Assembly: GCF_027922325.1 (NCBI RefSeq)
Contig: NZ_BSFL01000005.1
Span: 62,001-126,000, forward strand
Origin: Methylopila turkensis
GTDB lineage: Bacteria > Pseudomonadota > Alphaproteobacteria > Rhizobiales > Methylopilaceae
DNA length: 64,000 bases
Reading direction: 5' to 3'
The notes beneath the pieces are model-generated. The model saw nothing but the letters and a program-made list of their open reading frames with translations, was not told the origin of the DNA and did not search any database. A program made the position numbers and the translations under genes. Below, in pieces: positions 26,864-36,683 of this stretch (within the stretch, counting starts at the first letter, position 1; each line of letters starts with the position of its first letter).

Positions 26864-28876
26864 GTGTGGCGCGTCGGACGGCGGTCAGAGCGTGGGCGGG
26901 AATGGGAAGCGCGCTCGGTGTTGCGAGGCGACGGTGAAATGGCGGGGCGGATCCGGGACCATGACTGGTCCACGAGCCCGCTCGGGCCGGTGGAAGGCTG
27001 GCCGGCGCCGCTTAAGGCCGCGCTCGGCATCTGCCTGAACTCCAGCTATCCGACCGCGGTGTACTGGGGCCCGGAGCTCCGGCTGCTCTACAACGACGCC
27101 TGGCGTCCGGTCGCGGACGACCGCCACCCCTGGGCGCTCGGGCGGTCCGCGGCCGAGGTGTGGCCGGACATCTGGCATGTGGTCGGCGACCAGTTCGCCC
27201 ATGTGGTGGCGACCGGAAAGGGTCTGTCGACCTTCGACCAGATGCTGCCGATGCGCCGCGGCGACGCGGTCGTCGAAACCTACTGGGACTACAGCCTCAC
27301 GCCGATCTTCGACGAGCGCGGCGCGATCGCGGGCGTGTTCAACCAGGGCGTCGAGACCACCGACCGGGTTCAGACGACGCGAGCGCAGAAATTCCTGCTC
27401 GGCTTCGGCGACCTGCTGCGCGCCGGTTCCGGTCCGGACGTCGATCCGGACGCGATTCTCCATTCGGCGCTGGACGCGATCGGCGGCCATCTCGCCGCAG
27501 CGCGGGTCGGCTACGCCGAGGTCGACCACGGAGCCGCCCCGACCTGCCACGTCCTCGGCGATTGGCGCAGCCGCCCGGACCTCGAAAGCCTCGCCGGGCG
27601 CCGCTACGAGCTTGATCGCTACGGCGAACCCGCGCGGGGCGAGGCGCTTTCCGGCCGCGTCGTGGCGGTCGCGGACGTGCGGACGGAGGAGCGCCTCAGC
27701 GGCGGCCCGGTGGAGGCCTTCGGCGCGATCGGCGTCGTCGCCAATCTGATCGTTCCGATCGCCCGCGACGGCCGCACCTTCGCGTTTCTGTTCGTGAACG
27801 ACGACCGGCCGCGGCGATGGACGCAGCGCGAGATCGACACGGCTCAGGAGGCCGCCGACCGCCTGCAGCTCGCCCTGTCCGAAGCGCGCGCCACGGCGCG
27901 GCTGCGGGAGAGCGAGCTCCGCTCCGCCGCGATCTTCGGCCAAGCGGCCGTCGGCATGGCCGAGGTCTCGCTTCACGGCCGCTTCCTGCGGGTGAACGAC
28001 GCCATGGAGCGCCTGCTCGGGCGCAGCGCCGAAGAGCTCGCCGCCGCGACGGTCGAGCAGGTCACCCATCCCGACGACCGGGCGGAAAGCAAGAGCCGCA
28101 TGGCCGAGGCCAGCGCGACGGGCCAGTCCTTCGAGTTCGAGAAGCGCTATCTCCGGCCCGACGGCTCGCTGGTCTGGGCCGTGACCAACGTCACGCGCCT
28201 CGTCGACGAGCGCGGCCGGCCGAGCAGCTTCCTCGCCGTCGCGGCGGACATATCGGAGCGGCGCGAGGCCGAGCGGGTGCGCGCGCTTCTGGTGGCCGAG
28301 CTGAACCATCGCGTCAGGAACAATCTGGCGACCGTTCAGGCGATCGCGCGCCAGACCCGGCGGACCGTGCGCGACCCGGACGCTTTCGAGAAGGTGTTCG
28401 ACGCCCGGCTGATGGCGCTGTCGAGCGCGCACGACCTGCTGACGCGCGAGGCCTGGTCGAGCGCAAGTCTCGACGAGATCGTCCGGCTTGTGCTCGCGCC
28501 CTATGCGAGCGAGCGGCCGGACCGGATCGCCATATCCGGCGCGGGCGTGCGGCTGTCGCCGAACGCGGCGGTGACCATGGCGATGGCGCTGCACGAGCTC
28601 GCCGCCAACGCGGCGCGGTTCGGCGCCCTGTCGGTCAGCGAGGGCCGCGTCGATACGGCTTGGTCGATTGACCGTGAAAACGAGATCGTGGCCGTCGAGT
28701 GGCGCGAGACCGGCGGCCCCGCCGTGTCGCCGCCGACGCGGCGCGGTTATGGTTCCCGCCTGATCGAACGTGGCGTCGCGCAGGAGCTCGGCGGCGAGGC
28801 CCGGCTCGAATTCCCGTCGGAAGGCGTCATCTTCACCTTCCGGACGCCGTTTTCCGAGAAAGTCGCACCGCAATGA
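26864..28876 (+). CDS. HWE-family sensor histidine kinase with PAS and GAF domains
   Basis: 670 aa, soluble. An N-terminal PAS-like region ('WSTSPLGPVEGWPAPLKAALGICLNSSYP') is followed by a GAF domain (about 185-335), a second PAS (about 345-470, ending 'VAADISERREAER') and the HWE kinase core: 'ELNHRVRNNLATVQAIARQT', 'HELAANAARFGALS' and 'VEWRETGG'. The start GTG (26864) is uncertain; GTG 26918 would keep the conserved N-terminal motif. It is translationally coupled to a receiver-only response regulator. HWE kinases often feed the alphaproteobacterial general stress response, but PhyR is not here. Confidence 0.92.
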   Translation: MWRVGRRSERGREWEARSVLRGDGEMAGRIRDHDWSTSPLGPVEGWPAPLKAALGICLNSSYPTAVYWGPELRLLYNDAWRPVADDRHPWALGRSAAEVWPDIWHVVGDQFAHVVATGKGLSTFDQMLPMRRGDAVVETYWDYSLTPIFDERGAIAGVFNQGVETTDRVQTTRAQKFLLGFGDLLRAGSGPDVDPDAILHSALDAIGGHLAAARVGYAEVDHGAAPTCHVLGDWRSRPDLESLAGRRYELDRYGEPARGEALSGRVVAVADVRTEERLSGGPVEAFGAIGVVANLIVPIARDGRTFAFLFVNDDRPRRWTQREIDTAQEAADRLQLALSEARATARLRESELRSAAIFGQAAVGMAEVSLHGRFLRVNDAMERLLGRSAEELAAATVEQVTHPDDRAESKSRMAEASATGQSFEFEKRYLRPDGSLVWAVTNVTRLVDERGRPSSFLAVAADISERREAERVRALLVAELNHRVRNNLATVQAIARQTRRTVRDPDAFEKVFDARLMALSSAHDLLTREAWSSASLDEIVRLVLAPYASERPDRIAISGAGVRLSPNAAVTMAMALHELAANAARFGALSVSEGRVDTAWSIDRENEIVAVEWRETGGPAVSPPTRRGYGSRLIERGVAQELGGEARLEFPSEGVIFTFRTPFSEKVAPQ

Positions 28877-29268
28877 CAGATCGCCCGCTTTCAGGACTGC
28901 GCATCCTCGTCGTCGAGGACGAGGCGATGATCTCGATGATGATCGAGGACATGCTGATCGATCACGGCGTGACGGTCGTCGGCCCGGCCGGGAGCGTGGC
29001 GCAGGCGCTCGCCATGCTCGACGAGGAGGAGGTGGACGGGGCGCTGCTCGACGTCAATCTCGGCGGCGAGAAGAGCTTTCCGATCGCCGACGTGCTGACC
29101 GAGAAGGGCGTCCGGATCGTGTTCACGACCGGCTACGGCGAGAGCGGCGTCGGCGCCCGCTATCCCAACGCCCGCACGCTTCAGAAGCCGTTCCGCACCG
29201 CCGACCTCGAGAGCGCGCTCGCGCATTTCCCGGGCCCGCGCGGGTCCGGGGGCGCCCCGGAAGGATGA
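28873..29268 (+). CDS. Single-domain response regulator
   Basis: 131 aa, a receiver domain only. Acidic pocket 'VVEDEAMIS', phospho-acceptor Asp in 'GALLDVNLGGE', Thr/Ser switch in 'IVFTTGYGE' and Lys in 'TLQKPFR' are all present. The start overlaps the kinase stop (ATGA), so the two form a cognate pair. With no output domain it probably acts as a phosphate sink or relay to another protein. Confidence 0.92.
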   Translation: MTDRPLSGLRILVVEDEAMISMMIEDMLIDHGVTVVGPAGSVAQALAMLDEEEVDGALLDVNLGGEKSFPIADVLTEKGVRIVFTTGYGESGVGARYPNARTLQKPFRTADLESALAHFPGPRGSGGAPEG

Positions 29269-29336
29269 CCTGAAAGCGATTGCGCGACAGTGGGCCGCGG
29301 GTATAGTGCATACACACACTAAGGCGAGCGGACCCG

Positions 29337-31130
29337 ATGCCCAGCTACAAGGCCCCTGTCGAGGACACGCTTTTTCTCCTCTATGACGTGCTCGGATTCG
29401 ACCGTCACGCCAACCTTCCAGGTTTCGCCGACGCCTCGCGCGACGTGGTCGAGGCGGTGCTGCTCGAAAGCGCCAAGCTCTGCGAGGAGGTGCTCCAGCC
29501 GGTGAACCGCTCTGGCGACGTCGAGGGCTGCACGCGCTCCGCCGACGGCTCGGTCACGACGCCGAAGGGGTTCAAGGCCGCCTACGACGCCTTCGCGGAC
29601 GGCGGCTGGATCGGGCTTTCGGCCGATCCGGACTATGGCGGGCAGGGGCTGCCGCACACCATCGCCGCCATCGTCAACGAATACGCCTCGGCCGCGAACA
29701 TGGCGCTCGCCATGTATCCTGGGCTGACGCAAGGCGCGATCGCGGCGCTCACCCTGCACGGCTCCGACGCGCTGAAGCAGGCCTATCTGCCCAAGATGAT
29801 CGCCGGGACCTGGACCGGCACCATGAACCTGACGGAGCCGCATTGCGGCACCGACCTCGGCCTGATCAAGACCAAGGCGGTCCCGAACGGCGACGGCTCC
29901 TACCGCATCACCGGCACCAAGATCTTCATCTCCGCCGGCGAGCACGACCTGACCGAGAACATCGTGCATCTGGTGCTCGCCCGCATCGAAGGCGCGCCGG
30001 AGGGCACCAAGGGCATCTCGCTGTTCGTCGTGCCGAAGTTCAAGCTCGACGCCGACGGCGCGCCGGGCGAGCGCAACGCGGTGTCCTGCGGCTCGCTCGA
30101 GCACAAGATGGGCATCCACGGCAACGCCACCTGCGTGATGAACTACGACGGCGCGACCGGCTGGCTCGTCGGCGAAGAGAACCGCGGCCTGCCCGCGATG
30201 TTCACGATGATGAACGAGGCGCGGCTCGGCGTCGGCATCCAGGGCCTCGCCCAGTCCGAGGTCGCCTATCAGAACGCGGTCGCCTACGCCAAGGACCGCC
30301 TGCAGGGCCGGGCGCTCTCCGGCGCGAAGGAGCCGGCGAAGCCCGCCGATCCGATCATCGTGCATCCGGACGTCCGGCGCACGCTGCTGTCGATCAAGGC
30401 GTTCAACGAGGCGGCGCGCGCGCTGATCCTGTGGACCTCGCTCAAGGGCGACGTCGGCCACGCCAGCGAGGACGCCAAGGACAAGCAGGCCGGCGACGAC
30501 CTGATGGGCCTGCTCACCCCGGTCATCAAGGGCGTGATCACCGACGTCGGCTTCGACAACACCGTGAAGGCGCAGCAGATGTTCGGCGGCCACGGCTACG
30601 TCGCCGAGTGGGGCATGGAGCAGTTCGTCCGCGACGCCCGCATCGCCATGATCTACGAGGGCGCGAACGGCGTGCAGGCCATGGACCTCGTCGGCCGCAA
30701 GCTCGGCCGCGACGGCGGCCGGGCGATCATGGCGCTGTTCAAGGAGATCGACGGCTTCATCAAGGAGAACGGCGGCATCCGTGATCTGAAGCCCTTCCTG
30801 GAAGCCCTGAAGAAGGCCCGCGACGACCTGCAGAAGGCCGCGACCTGGTTCATGATGCACGCCATGCGCAAGCCGGAGAACGCCGGCGCCGGCGCGACCG
30901 ACTTCATGCACCTGCTCGGGCTCGTGGCGCTCGGCTACATGTGGGCGCGGATCGCGAAGACCGCGCTCGCCAAGCAGGCCTCCGGCGAGGGCGACGCCGC
31001 GCGGATGGAGGCCCGGCTGACGACCGGGCGCTTCTTCATCGAGCGCTCGCTGCCCGAGACCGCGACCCGTCTCGCCGCGATCTCGGCCGGGGCCGACGCC
31101 GTCATGGCGCTGCCGGCCGAGGCGTTCTAA
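29337..31130 (+). CDS. Acyl-CoA dehydrogenase with C-terminal extension domain
   Basis: 597 aa flavoenzyme of beta-oxidation, in the long family that carries the extra 'Acyl-CoA_dh_C' domain (also seen in the DMSP enzyme DmdC). Motifs: 'MNLTEPHCGTDLGLIKTKA', 'ITGTKIFISAGEHDLTENIVHLVLARI', 'RLGVGIQGLAQSEVAYQNAVAYA' and 'GGHGYVAEWGMEQFVRDARIAMIYEGANGVQAMDLVGRKL'. The last holds the catalytic Glu region. It opens a beta-oxidation cluster with the thiolase and the multifunctional enzyme downstream. Substrate chain length is not predictable from the motifs. Confidence 0.92.
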   Translation: MPSYKAPVEDTLFLLYDVLGFDRHANLPGFADASRDVVEAVLLESAKLCEEVLQPVNRSGDVEGCTRSADGSVTTPKGFKAAYDAFADGGWIGLSADPDYGGQGLPHTIAAIVNEYASAANMALAMYPGLTQGAIAALTLHGSDALKQAYLPKMIAGTWTGTMNLTEPHCGTDLGLIKTKAVPNGDGSYRITGTKIFISAGEHDLTENIVHLVLARIEGAPEGTKGISLFVVPKFKLDADGAPGERNAVSCGSLEHKMGIHGNATCVMNYDGATGWLVGEENRGLPAMFTMMNEARLGVGIQGLAQSEVAYQNAVAYAKDRLQGRALSGAKEPAKPADPIIVHPDVRRTLLSIKAFNEAARALILWTSLKGDVGHASEDAKDKQAGDDLMGLLTPVIKGVITDVGFDNTVKAQQMFGGHGYVAEWGMEQFVRDARIAMIYEGANGVQAMDLVGRKLGRDGGRAIMALFKEIDGFIKENGGIRDLKPFLEALKKARDDLQKAATWFMMHAMRKPENAGAGATDFMHLLGLVALGYMWARIAKTALAKQASGEGDAARMEARLTTGRFFIERSLPETATRLAAISAGADAVMALPAEAF

Positions 31131-31164
31131 TAAGAAAGAAGATGCGACAGACAAGGGCGGCGCA

Positions 31165-31404
31165 ATGAAGCGCGAAGATTTCAAGAAGCCGGTTGTCGAC
31201 GCTATACGCCTGAACGGTGGTCGGGCCACAATCGTCCAGATTGCGAAATACATCTGGGATAATTATGAGACGGACATCCGCGCTGCGGGTGATGTTCTTT
31301 ATACATGGCAATATGAGATGCGCTGGGCCGGTCAGGCTCTTGTTGATGAAGGGAAGATTTCAAAGACCGGTCGTGGGGTGGGCGTTTGGCATTTTCCTAG
31401 CTGA
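31165..31404 (+). CDS. Small hypothetical protein, probable winged-helix fold
   Basis: 79 aa: 'KKPVVDAIRLNGGRATIVQIAKYIWDNYE...LYTWQYEMRWAGQALVDEGKI'. The helix-turn-helix-strand pattern ending in 'GVGVWHFPS' resembles the winged-helix module found at the N-terminus of Mrr-type restriction proteins. The coding DNA is clearly richer in A and T than the genes on either side. It sits between two beta-oxidation genes with no obvious functional link, which suggests a late arrival. The family link is by appearance only. Confidence 0.6.
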   Translation: MKREDFKKPVVDAIRLNGGRATIVQIAKYIWDNYETDIRAAGDVLYTWQYEMRWAGQALVDEGKISKTGRGVGVWHFPS

Positions 31405-31413
31405 GGAAAGACA

Positions 31414-32046
31414 ATGGCCGAGTACCAACTGCACTGCTTCGCGGACAGCGGCCACGCCTACAAGCCGGCGATCATGCTGGAGCTGTGCGGCGCGGACTGG
31501 GAGCCGGTTTTCGTCGACTATTTCAACGGCGAGACCCACGGCCCGGCGTTTCGCGCGCTCAACGTGATGGGCGAAGCCCCGGTGCTGCGCCACGGCGAGC
31601 TTACATTGTCCCAGTCCGGCGTGATCCTCGACTATCTCGCCGAGACGCTCGGCCGGTTCGGCGCCGAGACGAAGGCGGAGAGCCGCGAAATCTGGCGCTG
31701 GATCCTGTTCGACAACCACAAGCTCACCAGCTACACGGCGACCCTGCGGTTCCTCCGCTCCAAGGCCGGCGGCGGCGAGAGCGAGGTCACGGCCTTCCTG
31801 CACAGGCGGACAGCGAACGCCTACGCTGTTCTCGACGCGCATCTCGCCGACAAGGATTTCGTCGTCGGCGGGCGTCTGACGATCGCGGACCTGTCCCTGT
31901 GCGCCTATCTGCAGTTCGAGGACGAGATCGGCGTTCCGTTCGCCGATTATCCCGCCATGACCCGCTGGCTCGCCCGCCTGCGAGCGCTGCCGGGATGGCG
32001 GAGCCCCTACGATCTGATGCCGGGCGAAAGCGTCCCGGCCGTCTAG
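31414..32046 (+). CDS. Glutathione S-transferase family protein
   Basis: 210 aa. The N-terminal thioredoxin-like part has 'HCFADSGHAYKPAIMLELCGADWEPVFVDYFNGETHGPAF' (Ser/Tyr site) and the cis-Pro 'GEAPVLRHGELTLSQSGVILDYLAE'. The helical C-terminal domain has 'VVGGRLTIADLSLCAYLQF', the GST N-capping box. A GAGGAAAG ribosome-binding site precedes the ATG. It lies in the beta-oxidation cluster and may detoxify reactive intermediates; substrate unknown. Confidence 0.9.
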   Translation: MAEYQLHCFADSGHAYKPAIMLELCGADWEPVFVDYFNGETHGPAFRALNVMGEAPVLRHGELTLSQSGVILDYLAETLGRFGAETKAESREIWRWILFDNHKLTSYTATLRFLRSKAGGGESEVTAFLHRRTANAYAVLDAHLADKDFVVGGRLTIADLSLCAYLQFEDEIGVPFADYPAMTRWLARLRALPGWRSPYDLMPGESVPAV

Positions 32047-32119
32047 GCTGGGCCATCCGCGACATTCCGATCGCCTCTGGCCGCGCCGGAGCGCGAACAC
32101 GCCAAAGGGAAAGACACCG

Positions 32120-33328
32120 ATGCCCGAGGCCTACATCTACGACGCGGTCCGCACCCCCCGCGGGCGCGGCAAGCCGGACGGAGCGCTGCACGAGGTCTCC
32201 ACGCTCGGCCTCGCGACCACGGCGCTCCGGGCGATCGCCGACCGCAACAATCTCGCGACCGAGACCATCGACGACGTCGTGCTCGGCTGCGTCGATCCGG
32301 TCGGCGAGGCCGGCGGCGACATCGCCCGCGCGGCGGCGCTCGCCGCCGACTACGGCATCCGGGTGCCGGGCGTGCAGATCAACCGCTTCTGCGCCTCGGG
32401 GCTCGACGCGGTGAACTTCGCCGCGGCCCAGGTGATGTCCGGCCAGCACGACCTCGTGGTCGGTGGCGGCGTCGAGAGCATGAGCCGCGTCGGCATCGGC
32501 GCCTCCGGCGGCGCCTGGCCGATGGACCCGGCGATCGCGGTGAAGTCCTACTTCATGCCGCAGGGCGTCTCGGCCGACCTGATCGCGACCAAGTACGGCT
32601 TCTCCCGCGACGACGTCGACGCCTACGCGGTCGAGAGCCAGAAGCGCGCCGGCGCGGCTTGGGGAGAGGGACGCTTCGCCAGGTCGGTCGTGCCCGTGCG
32701 GGACGTCAACGAGCTGATCCTGCTCGACCGCGACGAGCACATGCGGCCCGAGACGACCATGCAGTCGCTGGGCTCGCTCAAGGCCTCCTTCGCCGAGATG
32801 GGCGAGATGGGCGGCTTCGACGCCGTCGCCGTGTATGCGCACCCCGACGTCGAGCGCGTCAATCACGTGCATCACGCCGGCAATTCCTCCGGCATCGTCG
32901 ACGGCGCGGCCGCGGTCCTCGTCGGCTCGAAGGAGGCCGGCGACAGGGCGGGCCTCAAGCCCCGCGCGCGGATCAGGGCCTTCGCCAACATCGGCTCCGA
33001 GCCGGCGCTGATGCTGACCGGTCCGGTCGACGTCACGAAGAAGGTGCTGGCCCGCGCCGGCATGGAGATCGGCGACATCGACCTGTTCGAGGTCAACGAG
33101 GCCTTCGCGGCCGTCGTGCTGCGCTACCTGCAGGCCTTCGGCCTCGATCCCGCGAAGGTGAACCCGAACGGCGGCGCGATCGCGCTCGGCCACCCGCTCG
33201 GCGCCACCGGCGCGATGATTCTCGGCGCGGCGATCGACGAGCTCGAGCGCTCGGGCCAGTCCACCGCGCTGGTGACGCTTTGCATCGGCGCCGGCATGGG
33301 CACCGCGACCATCATCGAGCGGGTGTGA
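32120..33328 (+). CDS. Acetyl-CoA C-acyltransferase (thiolase, FadA-like)
   Basis: 402 aa. Catalyses the thiolytic last step of beta-oxidation. Nucleophile C91 in '[19 protein letters not shown]', the His of '[18 protein letters not shown]', and the second Cys of '[13 protein letters not shown]' make the full thiolase triad. '[15 protein letters not shown]' is the family motif. It is followed by the FadJ-type multifunctional protein, the usual partner. The 222-base gap after it holds palindromic repeats. Confidence 0.92.
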   Translation: MPEAYIYDAVRTPRGRGKPDGALHEVSTLGLATTALRAIADRNNLATETIDDVVLGCVDPVGEAGGDIARAAALAADYGIRVPGVQINRFCASGLDAVNFAAAQVMSGQHDLVVGGGVESMSRVGIGASGGAWPMDPAIAVKSYFMPQGVSADLIATKYGFSRDDVDAYAVESQKRAGAAWGEGRFARSVVPVRDVNELILLDRDEHMRPETTMQSLGSLKASFAEMGEMGGFDAVAVYAHPDVERVNHVHHAGNSSGIVDGAAAVLVGSKEAGDRAGLKPRARIRAFANIGSEPALMLTGPVDVTKKVLARAGMEIGDIDLFEVNEAFAAVVLRYLQAFGLDPAKVNPNGGAIALGHPLGATGAMILGAAIDELERSGQSTALVTLCIGAGMGTATIIERV

Positions 33329-33401
33329 CCCGGTTCGTCATCCCGGCCGAGCGTAAGCGAGAGCCGGGATCTCGTGTTCAGGACTGAGCGTTTGAACCTC
33401 T

Positions 33402-33490
33402 CGTCGTCCTCCGGCTTGACCGGAGGACCCATGTCTCCGCCGCGCTCGACGTCCGGCGTGGATGGTCCGGTCAAGCCGGACCATGACGAG
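33402..33490. repeat. Dispersed palindromic repeat, copy 1
   Basis: An 89-base unit made of two stem-loops. The first is built on TCCGGCTTGACCGGA, the second on GGTCCGGTCAAGCCGGACC, joined by a variable spacer of about 30 bases. Copies at 46248-46337 and 48596-48683 have the same order and ends (CGTCGTCCTCCGG... and ...CATGACGAG). It lies between the thiolase and fadJ. Two shorter hairpins of another type (CGTCATCCCGG...) flank it at 33336-33372 and 33507-33540. Confidence 0.75.
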
Positions 33491-33550
33491 GATTTTTCGG
33501 CTGACGATCCCGGATCGGCCTTCGGCCGTCCGGGATGACGGAGACGACAG

Positions 33551-35770
33551 ATGACCGAGACCAACTTCCGCACCGATCTCGACGCCGACGGCATCCTGTC
33601 CGTGGTCTGGGACATGCCCGGCCGCTCCATGAACGTGCTCTCCGCCGACGCGATCGCGGAGCTGGCGGAGATCGCCAGGCGCGTCGCGGGCGACGCGGCG
33701 ATCAAGGGCGTGGTGGTCTCGTCGGGAAAGAAGGCGTTTTCCGGCGGCGCCGACCTCACCATGTTGGAGGGCATCGCCCGGCTCTACGCCACCGAGAAGG
33801 CGACGCGCGGCGAAGAGGCCGCGGCGAAGGCCGTGTTCGAGGAGAGCCGTAAGCTCAGCCAGCTCTATCGGTTCATCGAAACCTCGGGCAAGCCGTGGGT
33901 GGCGGCGATCGACGGCGTCTGCCTCGGCGGCGCGTTCGAGCTCGCGCTCGCCTGCCACTACCGCATCGTTTCCAACGACCCGTCGACCCGCGTCGGCCTG
34001 CCGGAGGTGAAGGTCGGCCTGTTCCCCGGCGCCGGCGGCACCACCCGCGTCGCCCGCATGCTGCCGCCGCAGGACGCGCTGCAGATGCTGATGAAGGGCG
34101 AGCAGATCCGTCCGGACAAGGCGCGCGCCATGCGCCTCGTCGACGAGGTGCTGCCGAAGGACCAGATGATCGGCCGCGCCAAGGACTGGATCCGCGAGGG
34201 CGGCAAGGCGGTGAAGCCGTGGGACGAGAAGGGCTTCAAGCTGCCCGGCGGGCCGGTGTGGTCGAAGCCCGGCTTCATGACCTTCCCGCCCGCGAACGCC
34301 ATCTACCGCCGCGAGACCCAGGACAACTACCCCGCGATCCGCGCCATGCTGCAGGTGGTGTTCGACGGCCTGCAGCTGCCGATGGACCTCGCGCTCACCG
34401 TCGAGAGCCGGCACTTCGCCAAGGTGCTGCGCTCGCCGGAGGCGGCGGCGATGATCCGCACCCTGTTCGTGTCGATGCAGGAGCTGAACAAGGGCGCGCG
34501 CCGGCCGAAGGGCGCGGGCGAGCTGCCGCTGAAGAAGGTCGGAATCGTGGGCGCGGGCTTCATGGGCGCCGGCGTCGGCTACGTCACCGCGCGGGCCGGG
34601 CTCGAGGTGGTGCTGGTCGATCGGGACCAGGACGCCGCCGACAAGGGCAAGGAGCACGCCCAGAAGCTGATCTCGACCGAGGTCGCCAAGGGCCGCGTCT
34701 CCGGCTCCGAGCGCGACGCCCTGCTCGGGCGCATCACCGCGACGCCGGACTACGCCGCGCTGGCGGACTGCGATCTCGTGATCGAGGCGGTGTTCGAGGA
34801 CCCGAAGGTGAAGGCCGAGGTGGTCGCCAAGGTCGAGGCGGTGCTGCGCGAGGATGCGATCTTCGCCTCCAACACCTCCACGCTGCCGATCACCGGCCTC
34901 GCCAAGGCCTCGAAGCGGCCCGAGCGCTTCGTCGGCATTCACTTCTTCTCGCCGGTCGACAAGATGCTGCTGGTGGAGCTGATCGTCGGCGAACGGACCG
35001 GCGACGAGGCGCTCGCGCTCGCGCTCGACTATGTCCGCGCCATCAAGAAGACGCCGATCGTGGTGAAGGACTCGCGCGGCTTCTTCGCCAACCGCTGCGT
35101 CATCGCCTACATGCTCGAAGGCCATCTGATGCTGACCGAGGGCGTGCCCGCGGCCATGATCGAGAACGTCGCCCGCCAGGCCGGCATGCCGGTCGGCCCG
35201 CTGTCGCTCAACGACGAGGTGGCGCTCGATCTCGGGCTCAAGATCATCGACTCCACCCGCGCCCAGCTCGGGGACGCGGCGGTCAACCCCGCGCAGGAGA
35301 AGCTGCTGCGGACGCTGGTGGAGAAGGAAGGCCGGCTCGGGCGCAAGAACCGCAAGGGGTTCTACGACTATCCCGAACAGGGGAAGAAGAGCCTCTGGCC
35401 GGGTCTCGCCGATCTTCAGGAGACAAAGCTCGATCCGGAGACGCTCGACGTCGCGGAGCTGCGCAACCGCCTGCTGGTGGCGCAGGCGCTCGAAGCCGCG
35501 CGCACGGTGGAGGAGGGCGTGATCACCGACGTGCGCGAGGCGGATGTCGGCGCGATCCTCGGCTTCGGCTTCGCGCCCTACACCGGCGGGCCGCTGTCGT
35601 GGATCGACGCCATGGGCGCGGAGCGCTTCGTCAGGCTCGCCTCGGCGCTCGCCGAAATCCACGGCGAACGCTTCCGCTCCAACGCGCTGCTGCTCGACCT
35701 CGCGGCCAAGGGCGAGACCTTCTACGGCCGCTTCGGCGGCGCTTCGGAGCCGGCCTCCGCGGCGGCCTGA
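33551..35770 (+). CDS. fadJ: Multifunctional 3-hydroxyacyl-CoA dehydrogenase / enoyl-CoA hydratase (FadJ-type)
   Basis: 739 aa. N-terminal crotonase domain (about 1-230) with '[25 protein letters not shown]' and '[23 protein letters not shown]'. Central NAD-binding dehydrogenase from about 330 with '[29 protein letters not shown]', '[14 protein letters not shown]' and the catalytic His in '[11 protein letters not shown]'. Two C-terminal helical repeats follow ('[17 protein letters not shown]'). It carries out hydration and oxidation in beta-oxidation. FadB and FadJ cannot be separated with certainty from motifs. Confidence 0.88.
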   Translation: MTETNFRTDLDADGILSVVWDMPGRSMNVLSADAIAELAEIARRVAGDAAIKGVVVSSGKKAFSGGADLTMLEGIARLYATEKATRGEEAAAKAVFEESRKLSQLYRFIETSGKPWVAAIDGVCLGGAFELALACHYRIVSNDPSTRVGLPEVKVGLFPGAGGTTRVARMLPPQDALQMLMKGEQIRPDKARAMRLVDEVLPKDQMIGRAKDWIREGGKAVKPWDEKGFKLPGGPVWSKPGFMTFPPANAIYRRETQDNYPAIRAMLQVVFDGLQLPMDLALTVESRHFAKVLRSPEAAAMIRTLFVSMQELNKGARRPKGAGELPLKKVGIVGAGFMGAGVGYVTARAGLEVVLVDRDQDAADKGKEHAQKLISTEVAKGRVSGSERDALLGRITATPDYAALADCDLVIEAVFEDPKVKAEVVAKVEAVLREDAIFASNTSTLPITGLAKASKRPERFVGIHFFSPVDKMLLVELIVGERTGDEALALALDYVRAIKKTPIVVKDSRGFFANRCVIAYMLEGHLMLTEGVPAAMIENVARQAGMPVGPLSLNDEVALDLGLKIIDSTRAQLGDAAVNPAQEKLLRTLVEKEGRLGRKNRKGFYDYPEQGKKSLWPGLADLQETKLDPETLDVAELRNRLLVAQALEAARTVEEGVITDVREADVGAILGFGFAPYTGGPLSWIDAMGAERFVRLASALAEIHGERFRSNALLLDLAAKGETFYGRFGGASEPASAAA

Positions 35771-35862
35771 CGGGGGCCGCGGCAGGCGCGCGCTTGCCGC
35801 GCCCCGCGGCGCTCGTCTATCGGACATGACGGGTCGCGCGTCCGGCGCGGCCGGAGCGCGCC

Positions 35863-36645
35863 ATGTCGTCGAGCCGCCTCACCACCATCGTCGTCGCGCT
35901 CGCGGCCGCAGCCTTCGCCTGCGCGCTGGTGTTCGGCCTGTCGTGGCGGCGCCATCATGAGCGGGCGCCGGCCGCAGCGCCCCCCGCCGCGCCGGCGCCG
36001 CGCGTTCAGGACCCGCGCGACCTGCTCAAGGACCTGCCCCGCGACGTCGCCCTCTACCTGACCGCGCCCGCGCCCGACCGGCCCGCGCGCTTCGTGCTGC
36101 TGCCCTGGATCGTGCCGCGCGCCTTCTGCGACGGGCTGCAGCGGGCGGGCCTCACGGGCGCGACGCTGCACGAGGACGAGCCGCCCGCGCGCGGCTGGAC
36201 CTGCGTCACCGATCTCGTGAAGCCGGCGGCGGGCCCGGACGAGGAGACGTCGAGCCTGTTCGTCTCGGCGCGCGGGCTGGAGCCCGGGCGGCTCGACGTG
36301 ATCCGGCTCAAGCTCAACCTGCTCGACCCGCGCACGGCTCCCGCGGTGCGGCGCGCCGCCCGCGAGGCGCTGCGGGCGATCTTCGCCCAGTTCCGCTGGC
36401 GGCCGTCCGAGGCGGCGCTCGCCGCGATCGACCAGTTGCGCGAGCAGCGCTTCCTCGAGCGCGGCGCGCAGTTCGAATTCCTGCGCGAGTTCGGCGACGC
36501 CCCGCGCTTCAACCTCATCGTGACCTTCCCCCGCACGCTGCCGCCCGGTCCGGCGGACCGCTACGCGCCTGTCAGGCGGCCGCTGCAGACGCCGCCGCCC
36601 GCGCCGGTCGACACGACGCCGGAGGAGGCTGACGCGGCGCGCTGA
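35863..36645 (+). CDS. Hypothetical membrane-anchored protein
   Basis: 260 aa that I do not recognise. One N-terminal helix (about 8-27, 'IVVALAAAAFACALVFGLSW') is followed by an Ala/Pro-rich linker and a roughly 190-aa soluble domain. The domain has two Cys ('AFCDGLQRAG', 'GWTCVTDL') that could form a periplasmic disulfide and a highly charged helical middle ('RRAAREALRAIFAQFRWRP'). The C-terminal tail is Pro-rich. It lies between fadJ and a DsbA-like isomerase with no clear operon tie. Confidence 0.7.
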   Translation: MSSSRLTTIVVALAAAAFACALVFGLSWRRHHERAPAAAPPAAPAPRVQDPRDLLKDLPRDVALYLTAPAPDRPARFVLLPWIVPRAFCDGLQRAGLTGATLHEDEPPARGWTCVTDLVKPAAGPDEETSSLFVSARGLEPGRLDVIRLKLNLLDPRTAPAVRRAAREALRAIFAQFRWRPSEAALAAIDQLREQRFLERGAQFEFLREFGDAPRFNLIVTFPRTLPPGPADRYAPVRRPLQTPPPAPVDTTPEEADAAR

Positions 36646-36683
36646 TTCTGACATTTTCGAGAGACTGACTTCAGGAGTTCCGT

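Noticed and set aside
33402..33490. Repeat copies read as CRISPR or as IS ends
   Set aside because: Copies are thousands of bases apart with palindromic stems and no transposase between them; REP-like is the simpler reading.
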